Source: UBA2287 sp037442025 (lineage in GTDB: Bacteria > Bacteroidota > Bacteroidia > Bacteroidales > Tenuifilaceae). From it: a stretch of 47,766 bases of DNA. This document shows, in pieces, positions 24,872 to 33,875 of the stretch. The stretch is from positions 1 to 47,766 of the forward strand of contig JBBIRB010000019.1 in the NCBI GenBank assembly GCA_037442025.1, given 5' to 3'. The notes under the pieces are model-generated. The model made no database searches and was not told the origin of the DNA. It saw nothing but the letters and a program-made list of their open reading frames with translations. The stretch's first letter is position 1. Each line of letters opens with the position of its first letter. A program made the translations under genes and the position numbers.

Positions 24872-24879
24872 CAAAGATA
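24872..24879 (-). promoter_or_regulatory. -7 promoter box for lysS
   Basis: Minus strand TATCTTTG, a full match to TAnnTTTG, lies 22 bases before the lysS ATG. No clear -33 TTTG is seen. Confidence 0.55.
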
Positions 24880-24991
24880 GTAAATTACTATGGTATTGGC
24901 TCTTTCGGCTTTTCCATTTTATTATATATGGTATTACTAAAATAAAAACCATTTTTTTTCGCTTATTTTGTAGTCTGTTTCAATTCTAAAA

Positions 24992-25936
24992 ATGTCATCA
25001 GATTCAAATAGTAGGGAACGCAAACCCAACTGGCTCAAAATAAAACTCCCAACAGGCGAGGGCTATACAAGAGTAAACCGTGTTGTTAAGAAGCATGGCC
25101 TTCATACCATTTGCTCCAGCGGAATGTGCCCCAATATTGCCGAATGCTGGGGGAATGGCACAGCCACGTTTATGATTCTGGGCGATGTTTGCACCCGATC
25201 GTGCCGTTTCTGCGCCACTTCAACCGGAAAACCGCTACCCCCCGATGCCAGAGAACCCGAACGGGTTGCCCAGTCGGTTAACCTTATGGGGCTAAAGCAT
25301 TGCGTTATTACATCGGTAACCCGCGACGACCTGCACGACGGTGGCGCCCAGCACTGGGCCAATACCATTGCCGAGGTTCGCCTTCAGAACCCAAACACAA
25401 AGATTGAAGTTCTCATCCCCGATTTCGATGGCAATTCAAATTTAATTGACATAGTTTTACAATCGAACCCACACATAGTAGCACATAACCTCGAAACTGT
25501 TGAAAGGTTAACGCCCACCGTGCGCTCGCGCGCCAAGTACAGGCTTAGTCTTAGTGTAGTTGACCATATAGCCAGCAAAGGATTTATTGCCAAATCGGGC
25601 ATTATGCTTGGGCTTGGCGAAACCAAGGAGGAAGTGCTGCAAACCATGGACGACCTGCTCTCAGTTGGCTGTAAAGCCATTACAATTGGGCAGTATCTGC
25701 AACCCCGCAACGAAAACCTACCGGTTAACGGTTACATTACCCCCGAACAATTCGAGGAGTACAGGGTTATTGCATTGCAAAAGGGATTCACTTTCGCCGA
25801 AAGTGGTCCGTTGGTTCGCTCGTCGTACCATGCCGAGGAGGCCGTTAAAAAGAATGGCAGCTCCTCATCGCGCTTGCAAGAAAAAAACAACATCATAAAT
25901 GCAAACCATAACTTACCAAAATCTTGGACAAGTTGA
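24992..25936 (+). CDS. lipA: Lipoyl synthase
   Basis: A 314-residue radical SAM enzyme that inserts two sulfurs into protein-bound octanoyl groups to form lipoyl cofactor. The auxiliary cluster cysteines are C41, C46 and C52 (CSSGMCPNIAEC). The radical SAM CxxxCxxC is C67, C71 and C74 (CTRSCRFC). The conserved RSSYHAEE near the C-terminus supplies the serine ligand of the auxiliary cluster. The last ten or so residues lie in the region that overlaps lipB by 38 bases. It is first in the lipA-lipB-recJ unit. Confidence 0.97.
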   Translation: MSSDSNSRERKPNWLKIKLPTGEGYTRVNRVVKKHGLHTICSSGMCPNIAECWGNGTATFMILGDVCTRSCRFCATSTGKPLPPDAREPERVAQSVNLMGLKHCVITSVTRDDLHDGGAQHWANTIAEVRLQNPNTKIEVLIPDFDGNSNLIDIVLQSNPHIVAHNLETVERLTPTVRSRAKYRLSLSVVDHIASKGFIAKSGIMLGLGETKEEVLQTMDDLLSVGCKAITIGQYLQPRNENLPVNGYITPEQFEEYRVIALQKGFTFAESGPLVRSSYHAEEAVKKNGSSSSRLQEKNNIINANHNLPKSWTS

Positions 25937-26600
25937 GTACAAAAGGGGTTGGGACTATCAGGAGGAGCTATTTCAGAAGGTTCTAGCTGCTCGTTCGGGG
26001 GATGAAAATCCCTCGGGAAAAGGTTTTCTCCTTTTCTGTGAGCACCCTCACGTGTACACGCTTGGCAAGAGCGGAGCAAGCAACAATTTGCTCATCAGCG
26101 ACGCTTTTTTAAAGCAAATCGACGCAACTTTCTTCCAAACCAACCGCGGAGGCGACATTACTTATCATGGGCCGGGGCAAATTGTTGCGTACCCCATTTT
26201 CGACCTCGAAGCATTTGGCATTAGCCTCAAGGAATACATTCACCTGCTCGAGGAAACCATAATTGCTACGCTAAAGCACTACGGCATTACTGCAACCCGT
26301 CTCGATGGGGCTACGGGTGTATGGCTCGATGTGGGCGTTCAGGGTAAGGAGCGAAAAATTTGCGCCATTGGGGTTCGTGCCAGCCGTTACGTAACCATGC
26401 ACGGGCTTGCCTTTAACGTAAACACGAATCTCGACTACTTCAGCTACATTAACCCCTGCGGGTTTGTTGATAAGGGCGTAACTTCCATGCAAAAAGAGTT
26501 GGGTCGGCCCATCGACTTTGCCGAGGTTCAGGATGTTCTCCTAAACTCGTTTATTTCCCTTTTTGGGTTAAGCATAACCAAGTCAATACCTACCCTCTAA
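25899..26600 (+). CDS. lipB: Octanoyl-[acyl-carrier-protein]:protein N-octanoyltransferase
   Basis: A 233-residue LipB that moves octanoyl from acyl carrier protein to lipoyl-domain lysines, the step before LipA. Conserved parts are EHPHVYTLGKSG, RGGDITYHGPGQIV, the lysine-bearing ERKICAIGVRAS (K153) and the acyl-accepting cysteine in INPCGFVDKGVTS (C187). Its ATG lies inside the lipA coding region, so translation is probably coupled. recJ begins 13 bases after its stop. Confidence 0.97.
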   Translation: MQTITYQNLGQVEYKRGWDYQEELFQKVLAARSGDENPSGKGFLLFCEHPHVYTLGKSGASNNLLISDAFLKQIDATFFQTNRGGDITYHGPGQIVAYPIFDLEAFGISLKEYIHLLEETIIATLKHYGITATRLDGATGVWLDVGVQGKERKICAIGVRASRYVTMHGLAFNVNTNLDYFSYINPCGFVDKGVTSMQKELGRPIDFAEVQDVLLNSFISLFGLSITKSIPTL

Positions 26601-26613
26601 AACCCGAATCGAC

Positions 26614-28386
26614 ATGTATAAAAAGTGGATCTATCAGGATGAGGGTAACCCTGAAACCATTAATTTACTAATGAGCGAACTGGGAATCGACAGGGTTCTT
26701 GCTTCTCTTTTGGTGCAAAGGGGAATAAAAACCTTCGAAGAAGCTCGTAGCTTTTTCCGCCCATCGCTCGATATGCTTCACGACCCTTTCCTAATGGCGG
26801 ACATGGATAAGGCTGTGGAACGAATTGAGCGGGCCATTTCAAATGGCGAACATATACTTATTTATGGCGACTACGATGTGGATGGAACCACTGCCGTTTC
26901 GCTCGTTTACTCATTCCTTCGCAAGCGCTACCCAAATGTAGGCTACTACATCCCCGACCGCTACGACGAAGGCTATGGCATATCGTACAAAGGAATAGAA
27001 TACGCTTTTTCAAATGGGTTCACTCTGGTTATTGCCCTCGACTGTGGCATTAAGGCCATTGAGAAGGTAAACTTCGCCAAGCAGCGCAAAATCGACTTTA
27101 TAATTTGCGACCACCATCTGCCCGAAGATACTATTCCCTCTGCGGTTGCAGTTCTCGACCCCAAACGCCCCGACTGCAACTACCCTTTCAAGGAACTTTC
27201 GGGTTGCGGCGTGGGATTTAAACTTGTCCAGGGTTACTGCAAAAAACACGGTATCCCGCTCGAAGAAATATACACTTACCTCGATCTGGTTGCCGTTAGC
27301 ATTGCATCGGATATTGTTCTGGTAATCGACGAGAACAGGGTTCTAACCCATTTCGGGCTAAAAAAGCTTAACGAAAACCCATCGCGCGGGTTAAAAACCA
27401 TCATTAAGTTTGCAGGAATCGAAAAGAGCCTGCTGGCTATCGACGATATCGTTTTCCGTATTGGCCCTCGCATAAACGCCGCAGGGCGCATGGAGCAAGG
27501 AAAATCGGCAGTGGATTTGCTCTGCGCCGAGGACGATGCCACTGCATACGAAATGGCCTCCATTGTGAATTCGTGCAACAACGACCGCAAGAATGTTGAT
27601 AGGAATATTACCCACGAAGCTTTGAGACTTATTGCCTCCGAACCCAAAATGCAGAACCGAAAAACCACTGTTCTCTATAATCCATCGTGGCATAAAGGCG
27701 TTGTTGGCATTGTAGCCTCGCGACTAATTGAAACATACTACAGGCCAACGGTAATCCTCACCGAATCGAACGGATTTGCAACTGGTTCGGCCCGCTCCGT
27801 ACCGGGGTTCGACCTATACCAGGCCGTTGAGTCGTGCGCCGACTTACTTGAAAACTTTGGGGGGCACATGTACGCTGCGGGCTTAACCATGAAACCCGAA
27901 AATGTTCCCACTTTTATCGAACGTTTCGAAGATATCGTTTCGAGGCAAATCGATCCCGAATTGCTCATACCATCAATTACCATCGATGCCCAAATCGATT
28001 TTGCTGATATTAACGATAAGTTTTTCCGAATTCTTCAGCAGTTCCAGCCTTTTGGCCCTGGGAATATGGCACCTGTTTTTGCTTCGCATAATGTTTTCGA
28101 TACGGGCGAAAGCCGGTTGGTGGGTCCCGATAAGGAGCATATTAAAATCTCTCTTATTCAAGAACGTGTCTCCAAGCCCCTCGATGGCATTGCTTTCCAA
28201 ATGGCCGAGCACTACAGTTTTATTCGTAAAGGCAACCCGTTTAGCGTTTGCTACAGCATAGGTGAAAATACTTTTCGAGGTACAACTTCAATCCAACTTA
28301 GAATAAGGGATATTCAGCACTCTGAGTCGATATACGACAGTTACGGTTTTCATTCCGATAGCAATACCGCTCGAAATCCTCAGTAA
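26614..28386 (+). CDS. recJ: Single-stranded-DNA-specific exonuclease RecJ
   Basis: A 590-residue 5'-3' single-strand DNA exonuclease for recombination and mismatch or excision repair. DHH-family motifs are IYGDYDVDGTTA, LDCGIK, ICDHHLPED, and GPRINAAGRM. The DHHA1 domain has the glycine motif ENFGGHMYAAGLTM about residues 414-428. The C-terminal OB domain includes FQPFGPGNMAPVF. The length is normal. It is last in the lipA-lipB-recJ unit, and its stop codon lies inside a terminator stem. Confidence 0.97.
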   Translation: MYKKWIYQDEGNPETINLLMSELGIDRVLASLLVQRGIKTFEEARSFFRPSLDMLHDPFLMADMDKAVERIERAISNGEHILIYGDYDVDGTTAVSLVYSFLRKRYPNVGYYIPDRYDEGYGISYKGIEYAFSNGFTLVIALDCGIKAIEKVNFAKQRKIDFIICDHHLPEDTIPSAVAVLDPKRPDCNYPFKELSGCGVGFKLVQGYCKKHGIPLEEIYTYLDLVAVSIASDIVLVIDENRVLTHFGLKKLNENPSRGLKTIIKFAGIEKSLLAIDDIVFRIGPRINAAGRMEQGKSAVDLLCAEDDATAYEMASIVNSCNNDRKNVDRNITHEALRLIASEPKMQNRKTTVLYNPSWHKGVVGIVASRLIETYYRPTVILTESNGFATGSARSVPGFDLYQAVESCADLLENFGGHMYAAGLTMKPENVPTFIERFEDIVSRQIDPELLIPSITIDAQIDFADINDKFFRILQQFQPFGPGNMAPVFASHNVFDTGESRLVGPDKEHIKISLIQERVSKPLDGIAFQMAEHYSFIRKGNPFSVCYSIGENTFRGTTSIQLRIRDIQHSESIYDSYGFHSDSNTARNPQ

Positions 28387-28407
28387 CCTTATTTGGTTAC
28401 TGTTTTT
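28381..28407 (+). terminator. Rho-independent terminator overlapping the recJ stop codon
   Basis: CAGTAACC (28381-28388) pairs exactly with GGTTACTG (28395-28402) around a six-base loop, followed by five Ts. The recJ TAA at 28384-28386 is within the stem. Confidence 0.9.
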
Positions 28408-28564
28408 AAAAACCAATTTTTAAAAAAAGGGTGCTGTTTGAATCAAACTGATAACTAACCGATTAGCATACTATAAAAAACTTGATTGAACTGATTGTGC
28501 GGGTTCTATCTCTTAAATATTGTACGAGCCATTTACCCCTTTTGGGGGAGTAAGAAAGTGTTTG

Positions 28565-29137
28565 CTATAACTTAGCGATAATCGATTCAAGCACCATAGG
28601 GTAGTGCTCGTACTCCAGTTCATGAACCCTCTCGGCAAGGGTTTCGGGTTTGTCGCATTCTATTACTGGGCATCTCGCCTGAAATATCACAGAGCCCTCA
28701 TCGTAATTCGTATCTACATAGTGTATTGTTATGCCGCTCTCCTTTTCGTTTGCTTGCAATACGGCTTCGTGAACCCTTATCCCATACATTCCTTTACCTC
28801 CAAATTTTGGTAGCAACGCTGGGTGAATATTCACTATTCGCCCCCTGAAATGCTCAACAACCACCTTGGGAACCAGTTTCAAATAGCCGGCAAGTACAAT
28901 AAAATCGACATCCTGTTGCTTCAGAAAATCAAAAAGCCTTTCCCCTCTTACGGTTTCAGCATCTAATACGTGCCATTTCACATTAAGCCGCCTAGCTCTC
29001 TCCAAAACGAATGCCTTGGGATTTTCGGTAACTATAATTACTGTTTTAACCATTTTTTTCTCCGAAAAGTGTCGAATAATGTTTTCGGCATTGCTTCCCG
29101 ACCCCGAAGCGAAAATAGCCATTGTGTTGATTTTCAT
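28565..29137 (-). CDS. purN: Phosphoribosylglycinamide formyltransferase
   Basis: A 190-residue GAR transformylase that uses 10-formyl-tetrahydrofolate in the third step of purine synthesis, in the cytoplasm. The N-terminal ASGSGSNAENI contacts GAR phosphate. The folate site has VNIHPALLPKFGGKGMYG, with the catalytic N-x-H, and a later HYVDTNYDEGSVIFQ with the catalytic aspartate. The length matches PurN. It is divergent from acpP, an arrangement often seen in Bacteroidota. Confidence 0.96.
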   Translation of the reverse strand: MKINTMAIFASGSGSNAENIIRHFSEKKMVKTVIIVTENPKAFVLERARRLNVKWHVLDAETVRGERLFDFLKQQDVDFIVLAGYLKLVPKVVVEHFRGRIVNIHPALLPKFGGKGMYGIRVHEAVLQANEKESGITIHYVDTNYDEGSVIFQARCPVIECDKPETLAERVHELEYEHYPMVLESIIAKL

Positions 29138-29211
29138 TTCATTAATTTTTTATCTTGAGTTCATTGAGTAAAAAATATGTTTCAGGGCATCAAAATTAGA
29201 AACAAAAAATT

Positions 29212-29219
29212 TACTTTTG
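29212..29219 (+). promoter_or_regulatory. -7 promoter box for the acpP operon
   Basis: TACTTTTG fully matches TAnnTTTG. It lies 90 bases before the acpP ATG, a longer leader than at most genes here. No -33 TTTG at the right distance is evident. Confidence 0.45.
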
Positions 29220-29309
29220 CCCAGAAAAATTTTATTAAACTATCGTATGATGGATTAGTATGTTTTTCTTTTTAAAATAAACCTAATTATTAATTAAAAC
29301 AAAAAAGTT

Positions 29310-29546
29310 ATGTCGGATATTGCAACCAGAGTTAAGTCCATTATCGTGGATAAACTAGGAGTTGACGAAAATGAAGTAACTCCAGAAGCTAGCTTTACCA
29401 ACGATTTAGGAGCCGATTCGCTCGATACCGTTGAGCTCATTATGGAGTTTGAAAAGGAATTCAACCTATCAATTCCCGACGAAGAAGCTGAAAAGATTAG
29501 CACCGTAGGCGACGCTATCAGCTACATCGAAAACCACTCTAAGTAA
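29310..29546 (+). CDS. acpP: Acyl carrier protein
   Basis: A 78-residue acidic four-helix ACP that carries growing fatty acyl chains. The 4'-phosphopantetheine serine is S37 in GADSLDTVEL. The length and charge are standard. It is followed by fabF after 49 bases, then rnc, as in many bacteria. Confidence 0.98.
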   Translation: MSDIATRVKSIIVDKLGVDENEVTPEASFTNDLGADSLDTVELIMEFEKEFNLSIPDEEAEKISTVGDAISYIENHSK

Positions 29547-29595
29547 TCAATTACGCCAAACCAGGCAAAACCGATTTTAAACAAAACTCAACATT

Positions 29596-30849
29596 ATGAC
29601 GCTTAAACGTGCTGTTGTTACGGGTCTTGGAACCATTAATCCCATTGGGAATAACATTCAGGAGTATTGGAACAACCTTGAGAAAGGTGTTAGCGGCTGC
29701 GAACTTATTACCAGCTTCGACACCAGCAAGTTTAAAACGAAGTTTGCCTGTCAGGTAAAAAACTACGATTCCCAGCAGCATTTCGATCGTAAAGAGGTAC
29801 GAAAATACGACCTCTACTGCCAGTATGCATTGGTTTCCGCTCACGAAGCTATGCTCGATGCAGGCCTCGATGTAGAAAAACTCAACCTCGATCTGGCGGG
29901 TGTTATCTGGGCATCAGGAATTGGTGGAATTCACACATTTATGGAGGAAACTAGAGGCTATTTCGCGGGTGATGGGACTCCGCGATTTAGCCCTTTCTTC
30001 ATTCCAAAAATGATTGCCGACATTGCTTCGGGTCACATTAGTATTCGCTACGGTTTTAGAGGACCCAACTACTCTACTGTGTCGGCTTGTGCATCATCAA
30101 CTCACGCCCTAATTGATGCTCTTAACCTAATCCGTTTGGGTAAAGCAACAGTTATGATTACTGGCGGTTCTGAGGCTGCCATTAACGAAATTGGTGTTGG
30201 TGGGTTTAATGCTATGCAAGCGCTTTCTGTTAACACTGATGAATACAAATCCGCATCCCGTCCCTTCGACGCTACTCGCGACGGTTTTGTAATGGGAGAA
30301 GGTGGCGGAGCCCTCATTATTGAGGAACTTGAACATGCCAAAGCCCGTGGTGCAAAAATTTATGCCGAGTTGGCTGGCGGGGGCATGACTGCCGATGCCC
30401 ATCACTTTACAGCCCCCCACCCCGACGGTCTTGGAGCAATAAATGTAATGAAGAGCGCTATTGAAGATGCCAATCTTCGGGTTGAAGATGTTGAATACGT
30501 TAATGTTCATGGCACCTCAACGCCACTTGGCGACATTGCCGAAAGCAAGGCGCTTGTTAAACTATTTGGTGAGCATGCCTACAAGTTAAATATAAGCGCG
30601 ACCAAATCAATGACCGGCCACCTACTTGGTGCTGCTGGAGCAGTTGAAGCTATTGCGGCACTCATGGCCATTGAAAGGGGTATTATCCCCCCAACCATTA
30701 ACCACAAAGTGGCCGACCCCGAAATTGATTCCAAATTGAACCTTACCCTAAACCAAGCACAAAAACGCAACGTTAGGGTGGCTCTAAGCAATACTTTCGG
30801 ATTCGGTGGGCACAACTCCTCAGTGGTTTTTGTTAAGTACCAGGGATAA
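29596..30849 (+). CDS. fabF: 3-oxoacyl-[acyl-carrier-protein] synthase II
   Basis: A 417-residue beta-ketoacyl-ACP synthase II that elongates fatty acids by condensing acyl-enzyme with malonyl-ACP. The catalytic triad is C165 in VSACASSTHA, H305 in VHGTSTPLGD and H342 in TGHLLGAAG. The N-terminal KRAVVTGLGTINPIG and the final FGFGGHNSSVVF are typical. rnc starts six bases after its stop, so these genes are co-transcribed with acpP. Confidence 0.97.
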   Translation: MTLKRAVVTGLGTINPIGNNIQEYWNNLEKGVSGCELITSFDTSKFKTKFACQVKNYDSQQHFDRKEVRKYDLYCQYALVSAHEAMLDAGLDVEKLNLDLAGVIWASGIGGIHTFMEETRGYFAGDGTPRFSPFFIPKMIADIASGHISIRYGFRGPNYSTVSACASSTHALIDALNLIRLGKATVMITGGSEAAINEIGVGGFNAMQALSVNTDEYKSASRPFDATRDGFVMGEGGGALIIEELEHAKARGAKIYAELAGGGMTADAHHFTAPHPDGLGAINVMKSAIEDANLRVEDVEYVNVHGTSTPLGDIAESKALVKLFGEHAYKLNISATKSMTGHLLGAAGAVEAIAALMAIERGIIPPTINHKVADPEIDSKLNLTLNQAQKRNVRVALSNTFGFGGHNSSVVFVKYQG

Positions 30850-30855
30850 CAACAG

Positions 30856-31620
30856 GTGGTTAACTTGTTCCTAAGGCCAATTAAACGCTTAAGGGTTAGC
30901 CCTGAGGACAAGATTTTTTTCCAAAACATTCGATATACATTTGGTATACGGCCTCGAAATCTCGAGTTGTACCGCATTGCCCTAACACATAAATCGGCTT
31001 CGACAGTCATTGCCCGGGGCAAAAAGGTAAACAACGAGCGCCTCGAGTACTTGGGCGATGCCGTACTCGATGCCATAGTTGCCGATTACCTGTTCAACAC
31101 GTTTCCCAACCAAACCGAAGGTTTCCTTACAAAAATTCGCTCGCGAATTGTGAGCCGACAAGGACTAAATGCCATAGCCCTGGCAATTGGCGTTAACAAA
31201 TTAATGCTTTGCCACACCAATAACACGCTAGCTCAAAAGCATATTTACGGCGATGCCCTTGAAGCATTAGTTGGTGCCATATACCTCGATCTGGGCTTCA
31301 AAGAGGCCAGCGATTGGGTAAAAAAACAGCTGTTCAACAAGCACATCGACCTGAATGAAGTGCTGGCAACCGAAACCGACTACAAGAGTCGGATGATTGA
31401 ATGGGGTCAGAAACACAAATCGACTATCCTTTTCGAATGCATCGAGATTGGGCAAAACTGCGAAAAGTTACCCCTCTTTGAGGCAAAACTTTCAATAAAC
31501 GGGAAACTTATGGGTACTGGCCTAGGCCACTCCAAAAAGGAAGCAGAACAAAATGCCTCGTTGGTTGCCATTGAGCGCTCCGACATAAATTTTAACCCAA
31601 ACATAGCCGAAGAGGAATAA
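30856..31620 (+). CDS. rnc: Ribonuclease III
   Basis: A 254-residue double-stranded RNA endonuclease for rRNA and mRNA processing. The signature ERLEYLGDAVLDAIVADYLF carries the first metal-binding acids, and GDALEALVGAIYLD carries the catalytic E of the second set. The dsRNA-binding domain covers about 175-245 (GMGTGLG-like segment LMGTGLGHSKKEAEQNAS). The start is a GTG at 30856, six bases after fabF. The next gene begins three bases after its stop. Confidence 0.96.
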   Translation: MVNLFLRPIKRLRVSPEDKIFFQNIRYTFGIRPRNLELYRIALTHKSASTVIARGKKVNNERLEYLGDAVLDAIVADYLFNTFPNQTEGFLTKIRSRIVSRQGLNAIALAIGVNKLMLCHTNNTLAQKHIYGDALEALVGAIYLDLGFKEASDWVKKQLFNKHIDLNEVLATETDYKSRMIEWGQKHKSTILFECIEIGQNCEKLPLFEAKLSINGKLMGTGLGHSKKEAEQNASLVAIERSDINFNPNIAEEE

Positions 31621-31623
31621 CTA

Positions 31624-32049
31624 ATGGCCGAAAAGAAAAAAGTTTTCAAACTGGAAACTAATCAGGGTAGTTACGCTCTGGTTGCCATTTCGTCGGCCGA
31701 AAGTTTACATAAAATAGGTTGGCATATTAACCAGATATTGGGTATCAATCTCTCCAATGTTTCTCCTATACAGCTAATTGTAAACAATATATCAATTGAG
31801 TTTCCTGTACTAAAGGACGATGGCAGCCTGCCCGAGACTGTTTTTACATTAGTGAAGAGCAAACAGGAAAAGGGGGTACTTATAAAGACACTTCCAAATA
31901 TCGACTACTTCCTAAAAATTTATGGAACAATAACCGAAAAAAGCATATCGGAATACCTGAAAGAACTGAAAAGTTTAACAGCAATCAATGCCGCTGTAAA
32001 AGTCGATCATTTAACCGTAAAGCATTTTAGGGTTTTTGATGAGGTATAA
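31624..32049 (+). CDS. IPExxxVDY-family protein
   Basis: A 141-residue protein that fits the small Bacteroidota family named for an IPExxxVDY motif, usually found beside rnc. Here the motif has drifted to KTLPNIDYFLKI (about residues 89-100). No signal peptide or membrane segment is visible, so it is probably cytoplasmic. The function is unknown. It is three bases after rnc and last in the acpP-fabF-rnc unit. Its end abuts a hairpin that terminates a convergent minus-strand RNA. Confidence 0.75.
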   Translation: MAEKKKVFKLETNQGSYALVAISSAESLHKIGWHINQILGINLSNVSPIQLIVNNISIEFPVLKDDGSLPETVFTLVKSKQEKGVLIKTLPNIDYFLKIYGTITEKSISEYLKELKSLTAINAAVKVDHLTVKHFRVFDEV

Positions 32050-32160
32050 AAAAAACAGGCAGGAACCACCCTGCCTGTTCAAACCCTAAAACTTTAACCC
32101 ATGAAAAAACCTAAATACCTGCTCACTTTCTAAACTTGCGCTCAAGTTTGCGGTCTATTC
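32046..32160 (-). ncRNA. Candidate small RNA, about 115 nt, unassigned family
   Basis: Several independent signals line up on the minus strand in a gap that has no gene. A -7 box TACATTTG at 32167-32174 has CTTG 19 bases upstream. The predicted start is near 32160. A perfect seven-pair hairpin (AAACTTG AGCG CAAGTTT) lies at 32132-32149. A ten-pair stem at 32054-32063 / 32070-32079 is followed by a T-tract (eight Ts in all, the first two closing the stem), a strong intrinsic terminator. No frame of coding length exists. It could act as a trans-acting sRNA or as an antisense or structural RNA. I cannot assign it to a known RNA family by eye. Confidence 0.6.
32054..32079 (-). terminator. Intrinsic terminator of the small RNA
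   Basis: AACAGGCAGG (32054-32063) pairs exactly with CCTGCCTGTT (32070-32079). On the minus strand the stem runs into a T-tract ending at 32048. On the plus strand only two Ts follow, so it works best as a minus-strand terminator, though it may also slow plus-strand transcripts from rnc. Confidence 0.8.
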
Positions 32161-32166
32161 ACGGTA

Positions 32167-32197
32167 CAAATGTACGTAAAAACAGAGCTAACTCAAG
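32167..32197 (-). promoter_or_regulatory. Promoter of the candidate small RNA
   Basis: Minus strand CTTG (32194-32197), 19-base spacer, TACATTTG (32167-32174). This is the best-spaced -33/-7 pair in the window next to the one before pgk. It reads away from the histidine kinase gene. Confidence 0.6.
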
Positions 32198-32249
32198 CAA
32201 ATTTTAGTTAAATAGAGTTAATGATTTTCCTCACCGTTTGGTAATTACA

Positions 32250-32257
32250 TACTTTTG
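32250..32257 (+). promoter_or_regulatory. -7 promoter box for the RprXY-like operon
   Basis: TACTTTTG fully matches TAnnTTTG. It lies only five bases before the ATG at 32263 and 14 before the in-frame ATG at 32272, so the transcript would have almost no leader, or the second ATG is used. Confidence 0.5.
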
Positions 32258-32262
32258 CACTC

Positions 32263-33861
32263 ATGAGTCGGATGTTAATATGGGTATTGTCGGGAGTAAT
32301 AACTCTTGCTACGCTTGGACTAATTATGGTCCAATCGCGTTGGGTACGTATTGCCACCGAAATAAAGGAGGAGCAGTTTAAACAAACCGCTTCGTTGGCT
32401 ATGGAAAAGATTACCAGCAAAGTCGATCAGCAAGAAACTGTATTTCAGATTATTGACGAAGTAAAACCCTACTCTACCATAAGTCTTTCGTCGCCCCCAA
32501 AAATTTCATCGCATTATAGCAGAATAAACCGCACTCGCAGTGGAATTCGAACCCTCGAAAAGAACCAGCAAGCGTTTGTCCTTCACCAGCTCGACACGCT
32601 TACCATTCCATCGATAGTTCGAATTAACCCTACCGACTCGATGCGCATAACAAGAGCCGGAAAGCCCCTTTTTAACCTTCAGCCCATCCGAAGTTCCAAA
32701 TCCATGTCGGAAACTAGTTTTGGAATTACACTCGACGAGAAACTGCTGAACAAAACCATATTTGTCGAAAATATTGTCGATAAATTAATTCAGGTTGAAC
32801 TTCCCATTGAGGAGCGCATACCCAAAGAGGTTCTCGACACGATAATATACCAAGAGCTAACCAAGTTGGGCATAAAGGCCCGTTACGAATACCGATTATC
32901 GACCGAATACGATAGTACCGTTTACAAAACACCCAACTACCAAATGGCTATGGCCAAAAACTCGTTTACAGTCCGCTTGTTCCCAAACGATTTTTTTGCC
33001 CGCCGCTACTCCCTGAACCTCTACTTCCCTAATCAAAGGGGGTATGTACTGGGCTCATTGGGTCTCATTACATTCACAACGTTTCTGCTTACCATTATTA
33101 TCATTTTTGGTTTCACCATTACCATTTACATAATAATTAGGCAGAAAAAACTCTCGGAAATTAAGAGCGATTTTGTGAGCAACATGACTCACGAACTGAA
33201 AACGCCCATCTCAACCATATCGCTCGCCTCGCAAATGCTTAACGACAACAGTATACCCGTTGAGAGAAAAAACCTCCCCTACCTTGGTGGTATCATTTCG
33301 GAGGAGAGCAAAAGACTTGGGCAACAAGTTGAAAAGGTGCTTCAAATGGCTATTTTCGAAAAAACCAAACTAAAACTTAAGCTCAAAGAGGTGGATGTTC
33401 ACAAGGCCATTGATAAGGTAGTGTGTTCCTTCATTATTCAGGTTCAAAGTGTTAATGGCCAACTAACTTACGAGTTAAATGCAAAAAAACCCATTTGCTT
33501 TGCCGATGAAGTGCATGTAACCAATGTTATTAATAACCTGCTCGATAATGCTCTGAAGTACCGAAACGGAAACCCTACTATTCATGTATCCACCAGCGAT
33601 GCAACCAATGGAATTATTATTACCTTTAAGGACAATGGTATTGGTATTAGTAAAGAGAACCAACGACGAATTTTCGATCAATTTTACCGGGTACCAACCG
33701 GCAACGTTCATAATGTGAAGGGGTTTGGTTTGGGACTAAGTTACGTTAAAAAAATTGTTGACAGCCACGGGGGCCGAATTTGGGTTGAAAGTGATCTGGG
33801 AAAAGGCAGCACATTTACATTATTCCTCCCCTCACAAGGCCCAGCCGATGAAGATAATTAA
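32263..33861 (+). CDS. rprX: Sensor histidine kinase, RprX-like
   Basis: A 532-residue membrane kinase. The first transmembrane helix is about 4-23, a periplasmic sensor domain of about 240 residues follows, and the second helix is about 264-292. The dimerisation domain has H310 in SNMTHELKTPISTIS. The ATP-binding domain shows NNLLDNALKYR (N box), DNGIGISKENQRRIFDQFYRV (G1/F) and GFGLGLSYVKKIVDSHGG (G2). The response regulator follows 14 bases later, and the pair resembles Bacteroides RprX/RprY. The signal is unknown. The start may be ATG 32272 rather than 32263, given the -7 box at 32250. Confidence 0.88.
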   Translation: MSRMLIWVLSGVITLATLGLIMVQSRWVRIATEIKEEQFKQTASLAMEKITSKVDQQETVFQIIDEVKPYSTISLSSPPKISSHYSRINRTRSGIRTLEKNQQAFVLHQLDTLTIPSIVRINPTDSMRITRAGKPLFNLQPIRSSKSMSETSFGITLDEKLLNKTIFVENIVDKLIQVELPIEERIPKEVLDTIIYQELTKLGIKARYEYRLSTEYDSTVYKTPNYQMAMAKNSFTVRLFPNDFFARRYSLNLYFPNQRGYVLGSLGLITFTTFLLTIIIIFGFTITIYIIIRQKKLSEIKSDFVSNMTHELKTPISTISLASQMLNDNSIPVERKNLPYLGGIISEESKRLGQQVEKVLQMAIFEKTKLKLKLKEVDVHKAIDKVVCSFIIQVQSVNGQLTYELNAKKPICFADEVHVTNVINNLLDNALKYRNGNPTIHVSTSDATNGIIITFKDNGIGISKENQRRIFDQFYRVPTGNVHNVKGFGLGLSYVKKIVDSHGGRIWVESDLGKGSTFTLFLPSQGPADEDN

Positions 33862-33875
33862 AAAAAATTACAGCC

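Noticed and set aside
28535..28555. CCCC TTTT GGGG hairpin after purN as its terminator
   Set aside because: The stem is only four to five pairs with no T-tract on the minus strand.
32101..32133. Ten-codon plus-strand frame as a leader peptide for the histidine kinase operon
   Set aside because: No plus-strand promoter is seen before it, the kinase has its own -7 box at 32250, and the hairpins fit a minus-strand RNA better.
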